This document shows positions 54,721 to 63,821 of a stretch of 64,000 nucleotides of DNA, piece after piece. The stretch's first letter is position 1. Each line of letters begins with the position of its first letter. The position numbers and the translations under genes were made by a program. This stretch comes from CAKMZU01 sp965248335 (lineage in GTDB: Bacteria > Pseudomonadota > Gammaproteobacteria > Pseudomonadales > DT-91): the NCBI GenBank assembly GCA_965248335.1, contig CBDFIY010000003.1, positions 1,364,001-1,428,000 on the forward strand. Direction: 5' to 3'. Under the pieces are notes generated by a model that saw nothing but the letters and a program-made list of their open reading frames with translations, searched no databases and was not told where the DNA came from.

Positions 54721-55922
54721 TTAGACGACACAAGGGACGGCAACGTAGTTCCATTTTGGCAAGAGTTTATCGAACTTAATGGCCATGTTTTTTTTGAAGT
54801 CAGCAGCATACTTACGCCCAGTTTCAAATACTTTATCGATGATTCTTACGGCAACCTTAAGCCCTTTGGTCGTTTCAGTTTTTTCCATGTAGTGCTTTGC
54901 CATATCAACGGATTCCAGAGGAACGCCTTTGCAGGCTCGGGTCACATGAGGAAATACTCGATGCTCAATAGGGTTGTATTTTGAACAATAGGATGGGTAA
55001 TGAGCAATGCGAATTCTCAAATTTAGCCTGTTCGACAGCGCCTGTAGGTCTTCTTTAAAAAGATAAGACGAGGCACTGTTACTGCCACCGCCATCACAGA
55101 GTATAAGTAGGTCGATTGAACTTTCATAATCCATTCGTCCCTGTTCTAGCCACCATAACTCAAGACTGTCGCAAGCAAACTCACTCGTATCGCAGCTGGT
55201 ATTCAGATGTACTGATGCTTCGTTTTTTTGTACATCATAAATACCATGAGGAATGACTTTGCCATCACTGCTACTGGGGAAATCGTGATCATTAACGATG
55301 GTTGGATCTACCGCATCAGTTATGCCATCACGATAGAATTTACCCAACAGTTCCTTCTTTTTCGTGTCGATACTTATCACTGGGTATCCAGCATCCAGGT
55401 ATTCTTGCTTCAGTCTGGCAATGTTTTCAAATTGCTCATTACGGTCAGCATGCTGCCCCATTGTTCGCTTTTTTTGTGGCTTTCGTCGTCGATAACCATG
55501 ATCATGAAGCAGTCGCGAGATAATGTTTTTATTAGCTGGAGTACCCAGCTCTGAGAGCTTTCGAGAAATATAACGACGAGACAGATTCGTCCATTTTACA
55601 TCGCTCCGCATAGGGTCTCCAGCAGTATGATTGCAGAGTATGGTGAGAAAGTTTACAACTAATTTCGTATTTTTCTCGATCAGCCGTGTGCGTCCACCCC
55701 TTTTTTTCGCTGATGTTCAGTGTTCAAGTTTTCTGACTCCAAATCAACCATACCTCGACGAATAGTTTTCGGATCACAGGCCAGTAACTTCGAAATAAAT
55801 TCAATTCCACCATGCCCAAGCTTTATCGCTTCTATCGCGGCATAGTGACGACGATCCCGCTCGTTGAGTGAGCGATAAAATCGAGCCATTTGAATTTCAA
55901 CTGCTGACGAATAATTGTCCAA
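54721..55922 (-). CDS. ISAzo13-family transposase, joined by -1 frameshift (copy 1)
   Basis: Two frames overlap: 55922-55680 encodes an 80-residue N-terminal part with a helix-turn-helix, and the second frame runs to 54721. Moving back one base at the A7 run (55701-55707, minus strand A AAA AAA G) joins them into 400 residues, continuing with GGRTRLIEKNTKL and TAGDPMRSDVKW, family-like sequence that is lost if translation starts at the internal ATG (55611). The catalytic residues then fall at Asp186 (ISIDTKKKELLG), Asp277 (LILCDGGGSNSAS) and Glu320 (YCSKYNPIEHRVF). All are intact. The frameshift is inferred from the sequence; the family is usually a single frame as I recall. Confidence 0.85.
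55701..55707 (-). promoter_or_regulatory. Slippery A7 site for -1 frameshifting (ISAzo13 copy 1)
   Basis: Read on the minus strand, CGA AAA AAA GGG GTG holds the heptamer A AAA AAA in the X XXY YYZ register. A -1 slip exits the frame before its TGA (55680-55682) and enters the second frame. The same heptamer is conserved at 63600-63606. Confidence 0.7.
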
Positions 55923-56421
55923 GATAATTTCCCGTAATCACTGCGGCTATTATCGATGATTCTTGACCTCATGAATAGGGAAGTTATTTAAGGACTATTC
56001 CTAAAGGATGGCGAGAGTGTAGAGTTCGCTATAGATTATGAATCAGGGGCTTTTACTTACTGTGGATGGCGACATAGTCACCAATATTTTGATATCGCCT
56101 TTACGGATGTCGCAGGTTTTAATCACAAGGCTCAGTTTCAGTGGTATAAAAGCGCTGGGGGCGGTGGGGATGTTAATATTACGCAAGATGACGATCATTT
56201 CTTAGATGTGATTTATTCAGGTGATATAGAAGTTGAGATTAAGTATCGCTGAAGATTTAGGGTGTCAGTAAGGTTATTGTTGCATTCACATAAAGTGATA
56301 ATGGAGAGTATTCTGAGGGGTGCGTAAGGCGAGATACATACAGGCTGTAATTGGGGTAAACCTTGAAGATTTACCCTTGTCAGAAATTGAAGCCGTTAAG
56401 GCGAGTAAGGGGCGATGCTTT

Positions 56422-57270
56422 TTATATTGAATTTAACGCTTTTTCTCCGGACTCTACAGTTTGTAGAATTAAGGTGTTAATCGTCATGGGGCCAACGCCG
56501 CCTGGGACGGGCGTATAAGCGCTGCAGCGATCTTTAATACCTTCGAGCTGAATATCACCAATGCCGCCGGGGTGGTAGCCTGCATCGACAACGACAGCGC
56601 CGTCTTTTATCCAGCTTGCTTGAATGAATTCTGGTTTTCCGACAGCGCCCACTAAGATGTCTGCCTGTTTAATCAGTGAAGGTAAGTCTTGTGTGCGTGA
56701 GTGGCAAATAGTCACGGTGGCATTGGCTTCGAGCAACATAGCGGCCATGGGCTTACCAAGAATGGGCGATCGCCCAACAACAACAGCATGCTTGCCCTCC
56801 AGCGAAATATCGTAGTGTTCGAGTAGGCGCATAATACCTTTAGGTGTTGCGCACCCATAAGCCTTTTCTCCCATCGCCATGCGGCCAAAGCCTAGGCAGG
56901 TAACACCGTCAACATCTTTATCTAGGCTGATGGCATCAAAGCAAGCGCGTTCATCAATTTGGGGCGGTACAGGGTGTTGCAATAATATGCCGTGAACATC
57001 GAGGTTGTTATTAAGTTCTTCTATTGTCGTTAAAAGCTGTTCTGTTGTGGTGCTTGAGGGCAACTCAACTTTTAATGATTGCATACCTACACGCTCACAG
57101 GCGTTGCCCTTCATTTTGACGTAAGTTGCAGAAGCAGGATCATCACCGACTAAAATGGTGGCCAGAATAGGCGGTCGCCCTTGGTTGTTGGATTTAATGC
57201 CTTCTACGCGTCGCAATAACGCTTGCTCGGTTTCTTTTGCGAGTGTTTTACCATCAAGAGTGAGTGTCAT
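56422..57270 (-). CDS. folD: Bifunctional methylenetetrahydrofolate dehydrogenase/cyclohydrolase
   Basis: FolD oxidises 5,10-methylene-THF and opens the methenyl form to 10-formyl-THF with NADP+. Motifs are ILVGDDPASATYVKMKGNAC (substrate lysine in YVKMK), HGILLQHPVPP, DKDVDGVT, the NADP-binding VVGRSPILGKPMA and TPVPGGVGPMT. ATG 57270 gives 282 residues, normal for FolD; an upstream ATG at 57345 would add a 25-residue leader unlike the family. It faces the tRNA cluster; folD near these tRNAs is as recalled from Pseudomonas. Confidence 0.94.
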   Translation of the reverse strand: MTLTLDGKTLAKETEQALLRRVEGIKSNNQGRPPILATILVGDDPASATYVKMKGNACERVGMQSLKVELPSSTTTEQLLTTIEELNNNLDVHGILLQHPVPPQIDERACFDAISLDKDVDGVTCLGFGRMAMGEKAYGCATPKGIMRLLEHYDISLEGKHAVVVGRSPILGKPMAAMLLEANATVTICHSRTQDLPSLIKQADILVGAVGKPEFIQASWIKDGAVVVDAGYHPGGIGDIQLEGIKDRCSAYTPVPGGVGPMTINTLILQTVESGEKALNSI

Positions 57271-57465
57271 GCTAGGTGCCTGAAGAATTGAATAAAGAAG
57301 CGCGGTATTTTCGCATGTAAAAAATATGTCGTAAAGGTAACTCATTGATTGTCATTTGATCAATGGCAGGGAATAACCTAAATTGATGAAAAATATATTG
57401 ACTCGGTTGGCTTAGATCCTTAATATGCAGCCCTCAGTTGATGAGGCCAATTTACTTGGTTATAT

Positions 57466-57542
57466 CGGGGTATAGCGCAGTCTGGTAGCGCGCCTGCTTT
57501 GGGTGCAGGATGTCGGGAGTTCGAATCTCTCTACCCCGACCA
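57466..57542 (+). tRNA. tRNA-Pro (anticodon TGG)
   Basis: Cloverleaf of 77 bases with acceptor pairs CGGGGTA/TACCCCG, D-arm AGCGCAGTCTGGTAGCG, anticodon loop CTTTGGGTG and TTCGAATC in the T-loop. CCA is encoded. First of three tRNAs. Confidence 0.95.
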
Positions 57543-57578
57543 TTCATAACATGAATGGTTTAATCGATAATGAATAGA

Positions 57579-57655
57579 GCGCCCGTAGCTCAACTGGATA
57601 GAGCAACGGCCTTCTAAGCCGTAGGTTACAGGTTCGATTCCTGTCGGGCGTACCA
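57579..57655 (+). tRNA. tRNA-Arg (anticodon TCT)
   Basis: 77 bases with acceptor GCGCCCG against CGGGCGT (one G-T pair), anticodon loop CTTCTAAG and T-loop TTCGATTC, ending in encoded CCA. It lies 36 bases after tRNA-Pro, so the three tRNAs probably form one transcript. Confidence 0.95.
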
Positions 57656-57708
57656 TCTTGGTATCTCTATGGTCGATTTTAGGCTTTCCTAGACGACAAC
57701 AATTTAAT

Positions 57709-57785
57709 GGCGGACGTAGCTCAGTTGGTAGAGCGCTGGATTGTGATTCCGGTTGTCGGGGGTTCGAAACCCCTCGTTCGCCCCA
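57709..57785 (+). tRNA. tRNA-His (anticodon GTG)
   Basis: The encoded G at position -1 (57709), acceptor GCGGACG against CGTTCGC, discriminator C and CCA are all present, as expected for histidine tRNA. The anticodon loop reads ATTGTGATT. No tRNA-Leu follows, unlike the larger clusters recalled from related bacteria. Confidence 0.95.
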
Positions 57786-58289
57786 TCTCCCCCTAGTTCA
57801 AATTCAAGTTAAAATCCAATCCCACTCATTAATCCATGTTTTTTTATACGGAAATTTTTCGTATAAACATAAATATATTTTTTGGTCGAGCGTTTATACA
57901 AATAGGCGTGAACTAAAAAGCAGTGACTTTTATACCGATCACCCTTGAAGATGCAAGGGCGTTGGCCGCGCTCACTCACCCCAATCACTTACTGACTGTA
58001 AGCTCATGGGGATTCGTTCGCTTGCCGCCTTATTGCACCTCCAATTCCGATGGGTATATATCTATCCGTTAAATATTTGTAATATCGCGACTACGTTGTT
58101 CTATTATTACTCGCCTTCACTTTTCATGTCTTTTATTTTTTTTATATTTATATTGTAAAAAAATAATTTATTTAAATGTTTTTTAATATGTTGTTCGTTT
58201 GGTTTATTTAATTATTTAATTAAATTAATTATGGGATCTTCGTGTTGATATATAATTGATAAATATATTATAAAAATGTTGAGGGTTTT
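57786..58289. other. Non-coding region between the tRNA cluster and the LRR lipoprotein gene
   Basis: About 500 bases without a gene. It contains a TTTATACG/CGTATAAA inverted pair near 57845-57870, MITE copy B (57933-58056) and about 230 bases of very AT-rich DNA before ATG 58290, a probable promoter region. No promoter boxes can be fixed. Confidence 0.55.
57933..58056 (+). mobile_element. MITE copy B (124 bp)
   Basis: The ends TACCGATC and GATGGGTA match copy A, with TA flanks at 57931-57932 and 58057-58058. It has about 12 extra bases (CCGCGCTCACTCAC region) in the middle relative to copies A and C. It sits behind the tRNA cluster. Confidence 0.8.
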
Positions 58290-60098
58290 ATGAGTGTAAA
58301 ATTCTATTTACTTTTAATGGTTGTCTTATCCGCCTTTGTTTTTTCTGCATGTTCTGGGGGGTCGTCATCGGGGGGAGATAAAGATAAAATTAATGATTTG
58401 ACTTCAGGTGGAAAAGACAAAGATGGGAAGACGACCACTACATCTACATCGGGTGAAAATTTCGGTGGTTCATCTACAACGCTTGATAAAGAAGATAAAG
58501 ATAAGACGGACGGCGGTAACGAAACAACACTTCCTGATGGCGGCGACGGCACAGGTGAGGGTGTCGATGGAACGGACGGCGGTGGTGTGACAACTCCTGA
58601 TCAATCACTAATTATTGACCCTCCTACAGATCCTGATTTAACGCTAGTTGTTGACCCCCCTCCTACAAATACAAGAAAAACGATCGGTGGATCTTTAGAG
58701 GGAATTGATGGCAATGTGACAATAACGCTTAATGGTATTGAACAGATTATTGATGCAACCAACCCTAACTTCACGTTTAATGTGGATGAGGATGCTGAGG
58801 TTACAATCGATGTGAAGAGTAACGATAACACGAAAGCCTGTTTCTTAGCCGTACCTTATAAATATGGAGACCCTAGCTCCCTTAACATTCGATGTGTTAA
58901 GCGTTATAAGCTTGGTGATTGGCACGCAGAATTTAATAATGGGTTAACCAGTTGTGTACTTGATGGGCATACTGGGCTAAATGCTGCTAATTTCACAGAT
59001 GAAGTGGAGTGGTTTCATTGTAATGAGGAAATTGATTCTGTAAATGGACTTGAGTATTTAATCAACCTCAATCAGCTCAGCATCGGTGGAAGTACCATTA
59101 CATCAGTAGATACGACAAACCTGACTAACTTGACTATGGTTTATCTTAGTGGGAATTTAAAGTTAATGAGTGTTGACTTTACTTATAATCGTAAAATCAC
59201 GAGCCTTAATATTGGGCATAATAATATGACATCTCTTGATTTGAGTCATCTGACTGAGCTAACTGATTTTGAAATTGAAAACACAAAGATTGCTAAAGTT
59301 GACTTATCAAATAACCCTAGTGTTTTGAATTTGACCCTTAATTTGTTACCAATGGCTGGGTATAGCACCATAAATACATCAGATGTTCTAAAACTGGCGA
59401 CCCCAGGAAATATTAGAAGACTTGAAATTCATGGGTCGAATTTATCCACGTTCGATTTCGGGTCATTTCCACGATTGCAAGAAATACTTATAACAAGTAA
59501 TCCTTTATCAAGTGCTGACTTGTCGGCGAACACTGCGTTAGAGAGAATAAATCTCAGTGACAATTGGGATCTTTCAAAAGTAACTTTTCCTACAACGATG
59601 TCCACGCATACCGTAAACTTATCGAAGTGTAAGCTCACCTCGCTGGATGTCTCAGGTATGGCAAGGTTAGGTACACTTAAAGTTGATGAGAATCAGCTAA
59701 CAAACCTAGATGTATCAAACAATACCTCAATTGGCTTTTTGTATGCACAGAAAAATTCACTTACCACAATGGATGTTTCGGCGTTAACGGCTTTAGGGAC
59801 ACTGGAGTTGTGGATGAATGATTTAACGGAGGTTACTTTTGCGCCAGCCCACATCTTTACGCGATTGGACTTGTCACATAATCAGTTGACTAGCCTCACT
59901 TTACCGAGCGCACCTGATTTGGTTGATTTTAATCTATCTTTCAATGACCTACAGGGCGCCGTTGATCTTTCAGGTGTACAGGGATTAGTGCAGTTGGGTA
60001 TTATGAAAAATCCAGATTTAACAGCACTGACACTTTACAAAAAGCCTCAGCTTTTGCATGTTGATTCTGGTGTTACAGTGACAGAAACCAATCCTTAG
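58290..60098 (+). CDS. Leucine-rich-repeat lipoprotein
   Basis: A signal peptide ends with the lipobox VFSAC (Cys21). A low-complexity spacer (about 22-110), rich in Gly, Asp, Lys and Thr, would tether the domain to the membrane. A beta-rich segment follows (about 128-185, IGGSLEGIDGNVTITLNGIEQ), then about 14 repeats of a 20-22 residue LRR with the pattern LxxLxLxxNxLTxLDVS (about 225-590). The repeats look like the bacterial IRREKO type. A surface role in adhesion or protein binding is likely; the ligand is unknown. A terminator follows. Typical of an accessory gene. Confidence 0.85.
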   Translation: MSVKFYLLLMVVLSAFVFSACSGGSSSGGDKDKINDLTSGGKDKDGKTTTTSTSGENFGGSSTTLDKEDKDKTDGGNETTLPDGGDGTGEGVDGTDGGGVTTPDQSLIIDPPTDPDLTLVVDPPPTNTRKTIGGSLEGIDGNVTITLNGIEQIIDATNPNFTFNVDEDAEVTIDVKSNDNTKACFLAVPYKYGDPSSLNIRCVKRYKLGDWHAEFNNGLTSCVLDGHTGLNAANFTDEVEWFHCNEEIDSVNGLEYLINLNQLSIGGSTITSVDTTNLTNLTMVYLSGNLKLMSVDFTYNRKITSLNIGHNNMTSLDLSHLTELTDFEIENTKIAKVDLSNNPSVLNLTLNLLPMAGYSTINTSDVLKLATPGNIRRLEIHGSNLSTFDFGSFPRLQEILITSNPLSSADLSANTALERINLSDNWDLSKVTFPTTMSTHTVNLSKCKLTSLDVSGMARLGTLKVDENQLTNLDVSNNTSIGFLYAQKNSLTTMDVSALTALGTLELWMNDLTEVTFAPAHIFTRLDLSHNQLTSLTLPSAPDLVDFNLSFNDLQGAVDLSGVQGLVQLGIMKNPDLTALTLYKKPQLLHVDSGVTVTETNP

Positions 60099-60108
60099 TT
60101 TTATGCAG

Positions 60109-60142
60109 AAACCAGCTTCTAAACGTTGAAGCTGGTTTATTG
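60109..60142 (+). terminator. Rho-independent terminator after the LRR gene
   Basis: AAACCAGCTTC and GAAGCTGGTTT form an 11-pair stem around an 8-base loop, followed by ATTGGG. The stem is strong; the T-tract is short. Confidence 0.75.
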
Positions 60143-60197
60143 GGTTGCTTTTAAGTGGGGTACTTTAGCTCTATTTCAATCAAAGACTTTATGCCGA

Positions 60198-61229
60198 TTA
60201 TTTTTCATGCACAGCTTCTTTCAGCAATTTGTGATTAAACAAAACATCTACATCTAGCGTTTCCGGTACAAACCCCGCCTGCTGATACCAGCGTATCGTT
60301 TTGCGTAAGTCGTCTTCGTTGTATTTGGCATTTGGGCTGATGTACACAATGCTTTTGCTGGCATCATGCAAATTAAGTTTGGGTTGCAGGTAAAGATTGA
60401 TACGGCCAAGTAGCTTGGTGAATTCTTCTTGATCGGGCTTTTGTATTAATACATGGTAGTAATCTGAACAAGCGAGTTGGTAGGCATGTAAAAAGTTAAT
60501 GATGCTAGTACGTTGTTGGTCGATGGTATCTTGTAACGTAAAAACGACACCCAGTTGCCCCGGGCTGTAATCAGCAACTTTGCCTATAATTTTACCGTGT
60601 TCGCCGCGCTCAAGGCTGTGCGCTACCAAGGAGGATGAGATGATCAGATCCACGTCATTTCTGACAAGTGCATTTCGCATGGCCTGAACCGTATTGAGGG
60701 GCTTTAGGTCAAATCCACTCAGAGGTAAGCCGAGCTTATCGACAGTGATGCCAAACCAGTGGTGAAAGGTGGAGCCTTCAGTGGTCAGACCAAAGGATTC
60801 ATGGCCAGAGAGTTCATTGATATTGGTAAGGCCGTTATCGTAGGCGTTATTGCTGGCAATGAACATACTCCCTGCATGACCTTTTATTTCACGGTATTGT
60901 CCAGCGATTATGCGTAAAGGGTGCTGAGTAGTAAGCTGTAAGAAGCCGGAGGTTAACCCTGTAACGCCAATAGTGACCTCTTTGTTTGTAACAGCTTCAG
61001 CAACAGCCTGAGCACTTTTCTTAAAATGAAAAATGACACGAAGGCCTTGTGCTTCATAATATTTTTCGAATTGTGCAATAAATAAGGGTGCGGAAGATAA
61101 GAAAGGCAGCGCAGCAACATGGAGTACTTTCTGAGGCGGAGGTTCGGTTTCCGTGTTGTCGGCATGTGCGGGTAGGATGCTACATAAATAAGGAAGCAAT
61201 AAGAGTACAAATATTTTCATCAGCTGCAT
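60198..61229 (-). CDS. SsuA/NrtA/THI5-like periplasmic substrate-binding protein (orphan)
   Basis: A signal peptide (cleavage near SILPAHA) is followed by a type II periplasmic-binding fold: HVAALPFLSSAPLFIAQFEKYYEAQG and VTIGVTGLTSGFLQ are family-like. Relatives bind alkanesulfonates, nitrate, taurine or thiamine precursors; this one cannot be assigned. ABC permease and ATPase genes normally accompany such proteins but none is here, so it may feed a distant transporter. AGGA precedes ATG 61229. Confidence 0.75.
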   Translation of the reverse strand: MQLMKIFVLLLLPYLCSILPAHADNTETEPPPQKVLHVAALPFLSSAPLFIAQFEKYYEAQGLRVIFHFKKSAQAVAEAVTNKEVTIGVTGLTSGFLQLTTQHPLRIIAGQYREIKGHAGSMFIASNNAYDNGLTNINELSGHESFGLTTEGSTFHHWFGITVDKLGLPLSGFDLKPLNTVQAMRNALVRNDVDLIISSSLVAHSLERGEHGKIIGKVADYSPGQLGVVFTLQDTIDQQRTSIINFLHAYQLACSDYYHVLIQKPDQEEFTKLLGRINLYLQPKLNLHDASKSIVYISPNAKYNEDDLRKTIRWYQQAGFVPETLDVDVLFNHKLLKEAVHEK

Positions 61230-61502
61230 GATTTTTCCTAAATGAAGAGAAAAGGGTAACGATTTGACCGTAAAGAAAGAAGAGGGTTCCTGCTCTGGCG
61301 ACTGGAATTCGACATCGTTATAAGTCGAAATATATTAAGCTAACTAACAAATTTAATTTTTTCTAAACTGGCGTGTTAAGTCCGTTGATGAACCTTCCTA
61401 AGCGCATTTTGTCTTAAAATAGCATGCCTATTTGTGCGCTCATTTAACGGTCAGTGTTAGCAAAAACGCGTTAAAAAATAAATGTCAATGCGATGATCCA
61501 AT

Positions 61503-62480
61503 ATGATGATATTACGTACGCTGGGTAATACCGGTATTAAAGTTAGCCCTCTAGGTTTAGGCACTGCAGCATTAGGCCGGCCGGGTTATATCACTTTGGG
61601 GCATGGTGATGATTTAGGTCATGCCTATGAAAAGGCAGTTATGCAGGAAAATGCCTGTCAAATCTTTCAGGCGGCCTATGATGCAGGTATTCGTTATTTT
61701 GATACAGCGAGGAGTTATGGGCTTGCAGAGTCATTTATGCGGGTTTGGTTAAATGGAAAGAACCCATCTGTATCTACTGGTTCAAAATGGGGTTATTACT
61801 ATACCGGCGAGTGGAAAGTTTCTGCGCAGGTACACGAGATTAAAGATCATTCATTGGAACGATTAAAAATACAATGGAGCGAATCTTACCGTCATCTCAG
61901 TAAACATCTAAATCTTTATCAGGTTCACTCGGTGACAAGTGGTTCAGCTGTTTTAGATAACCCTGCAATTCATGCCTATTTAGACGCTTTAAAAGATAAA
62001 TACGGCATCAGTATAGGGCTATCTTTAAGTGGCGAAGAGCAACCCCAAGTGCTTAAACAGGTGATGAATATTAAAGTGGGAGGGAGGCGTCTGTTCGATG
62101 CTGTGCAGGCAACCTACAACATCCTTGAGACTCGCTGTGAAGATGCGCTTAAAGAAGCACATTCATGTGGTATGGGGGTTATTATCAAAGAGGCACTGGC
62201 GAATGGCAGGCTTACCAGCAAAAACCAGCAAGATTGTTTTTCTACCGTGCTCCAAAATATGGCCTGCGATTACGGGGTAACCGTTGATGCTATAGCCCTT
62301 GCTTTTGTCTTGCAACAGGATTGGGTAGACGTGGTTTTGAGTGGCGCTGTCACCGAAAATCAGTTAAATGCTAATTTACAAGCGATCAACGTGTCACTCA
62401 CGAACACTGATATCGGAAGGCTAAGTGCGTTAAAAGAAAAAAAATATTGGGAAAATAGAAAAACTTTAAAGTGGAATTGA
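61503..62480 (+). CDS. Aldo/keto reductase
   Basis: The NAD(P)H-dependent (beta/alpha)8-barrel family signature is seen: GIKVSPLGLGTAAL, the catalytic aspartate and tyrosine in RYFDTARSYG, the lysine in GSKWGYYY and the histidine in YQVHSVTSG. Cofactor contacts appear late (VVLSGAVTENQL). The 325-residue length fits. The tetrad is complete, so it is probably active, on an unknown carbonyl substrate. ATG 61503 or 61506 is the start. Confidence 0.86.
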   Translation: MMILRTLGNTGIKVSPLGLGTAALGRPGYITLGHGDDLGHAYEKAVMQENACQIFQAAYDAGIRYFDTARSYGLAESFMRVWLNGKNPSVSTGSKWGYYYTGEWKVSAQVHEIKDHSLERLKIQWSESYRHLSKHLNLYQVHSVTSGSAVLDNPAIHAYLDALKDKYGISIGLSLSGEEQPQVLKQVMNIKVGGRRLFDAVQATYNILETRCEDALKEAHSCGMGVIIKEALANGRLTSKNQQDCFSTVLQNMACDYGVTVDAIALAFVLQQDWVDVVLSGAVTENQLNANLQAINVSLTNTDIGRLSALKEKKYWENRKTLKWN

Positions 62481-62619
62481 TTAAGAGATCCACGCGCGCA
62501 TAAGTTTTGGTATTGCTATCTCATTGCTTATTATTTCCTTATATACCCATCACACTTGAATATGCAAGGGCGTTGGCCCCCCAATCACTTAGGAATAGTC
62601 CTTAAATAACTTCCCGATT

Positions 62620-63821
62620 TTAGACGACACAAGGGACGGCAACGTAGTTCCATTTTGGCAAGAGTTTATCGAACTTAATGGCCATGTTTTTTTTGAAGTC
62701 AGCAGCATACTTACGCCCAGTTTCAAATACTTTATCGATGATTCTTACGGCAACCTTAAGCCCTTTGGTCGTTTCAGTTTTTTCCATGTAGTGCTTTGCC
62801 ATATCAACGGATTCCAGAGGAACGCCTTTGCAGGCTCGGGTCACATGAGGAAATACTCGATGCTCAATAGGGTTGTATTTTGAACAATAGGATGGGTAAT
62901 GAGCAATGCGAATTCTCAAATTTAGCCTGTTCGACAGCGCCTGTAGGTCTTCTTTAAAAAGATAAGACGAGGCACTGTTACTGCCACCGCCATCACAGAG
63001 TATAAGTAGGTCGATTGAACTTTCATAATCCATTCGTCCCTGTTCTAGCCACCATAACTCAAGACTGTCACAAGCAAACTCACTCGTATCGCAGCTGGTA
63101 TTCAGATGTACTGATGCTTCGTTTTTTTGTACATCATAAATACCATGAGGAATGACTTTGCCATCACTGCTACTGGGGAAATCGTGATCATTAACGATGG
63201 TTGGATCTACCGCATCAGTTATGCCATCACGATAGAATTTACCCAACAGTTCCTTCTTTTTCGTGTCGATACTTATCACTGGGTATCCAGCATCCAGGTA
63301 TTCTTGCTTCAGTCTGGCAATGTTTTCAAATTGCTCATTACGGTCAGCATGCTGCCCCATTGTTCGCTTTTTTTGTGGCTTTCGTCGTCGATAACCATGA
63401 TCATGAAGCAGTCGCGAGATAATGTTTTTATTAGCTGGAGTACCCAGCTCTGAGAGCTTTCGAGAAATATAACGACGAGACAGATTCGTCCATTTTACAT
63501 CGCTCCGCATAGGGTCTCCAGCAGTATGATTGCAGAGTATGGTGAGAAAGTTTACAACTAATTTCGTATTTTTCTCGATCAGCCGTGTGCGTCCACCCCT
63601 TTTTTTCGCTGATGTTCAGTGTTCAAGTTTTCTGACTCCAAATCAACCATACCTCGACGAATAGTTTTCGGATCACAGGCCAGTAACTTCGAAATAAATT
63701 CAATTCCACCATGCCCAAGCTTTATCGCTTCTATCGCGGCATAGTGACGACGATCCCGCTCGTTGAGTGAGCGATAAAATCGAGCCATTTGAATTTCAAC
63801 TGCTGACGAATAATTGTCCAA
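62620..63821 (-). CDS. ISAzo13-family transposase, joined by -1 frameshift (copy 2)
   Basis: Identical at the protein level to copy 1: an 80-residue frame (63821-63579) and a second frame to 62620, joined by a -1 slip at the A7 run (63600-63606). The fused 400-residue enzyme keeps the DDE residues Asp186, Asp277 and Glu320. The identical split argues that the arrangement is conserved rather than a damaged copy. Confidence 0.85.
63600..63606 (-). promoter_or_regulatory. Slippery A7 site for -1 frameshifting (ISAzo13 copy 2)
   Basis: Same minus-strand heptamer A AAA AAA before GGGG as in copy 1, in the same register relative to the first frame. Confidence 0.7.

Larger units (their letters stand above)
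54693..56001 (-). mobile_element. ISAzo13-family insertion sequence, copy 1 (1309 bp)
   Basis: The ends are perfect 24-bp inverted repeats opening GGAATAGTCC (54693-54716 and 55978-56001), and the target TAA is duplicated (54690-54692 and 56002-56004). The element interrupts the small secreted-protein gene. It matches the copy at 62592-63900 over all 1309 bases except one base (55171 G against 63070 A). Confidence 0.92.
54515..56252 (+). pseudogene. Small secreted protein gene interrupted by an ISAzo13-family element
   Basis: The 5' part (54515-54692) encodes a signal peptide (NIKRCVLLSFLVSIFFSSLC, then VAGK) and the first residues of a small exported protein. The insertion lies at 54693-56001. 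Joining 54692 to 56005, which removes the element and one TAA duplicate, gives one uninterrupted frame of 141 codons to TGA at 56250-56252, ending IYSGDIEVEIKYR. The mature part has four cysteines among SSNYCVN, SECTLKDG and TYCGWRH and many aromatic residues; I do not recognise the family. AAGG precedes ATG 54515. The gene is inactive unless the element excises precisely. Confidence 0.85.

Noticed and set aside
54721..55611. Second transposase frame as a separate protein starting at ATG 55611
   Set aside because: That start removes the family-like GGRTRLIEKN...TAGDP segment just upstream; a frameshift product explains more of the sequence.
56354..56376. GGGTAAA/TTTACCC hairpin near the folD end
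   Set aside because: A 7-bp stem without a T-run on either strand; not enough to call a terminator.
57658..57948. 96-codon frame across tRNA-His
   Set aside because: It runs through a complete tRNA gene and into the MITE; no protein-like features.
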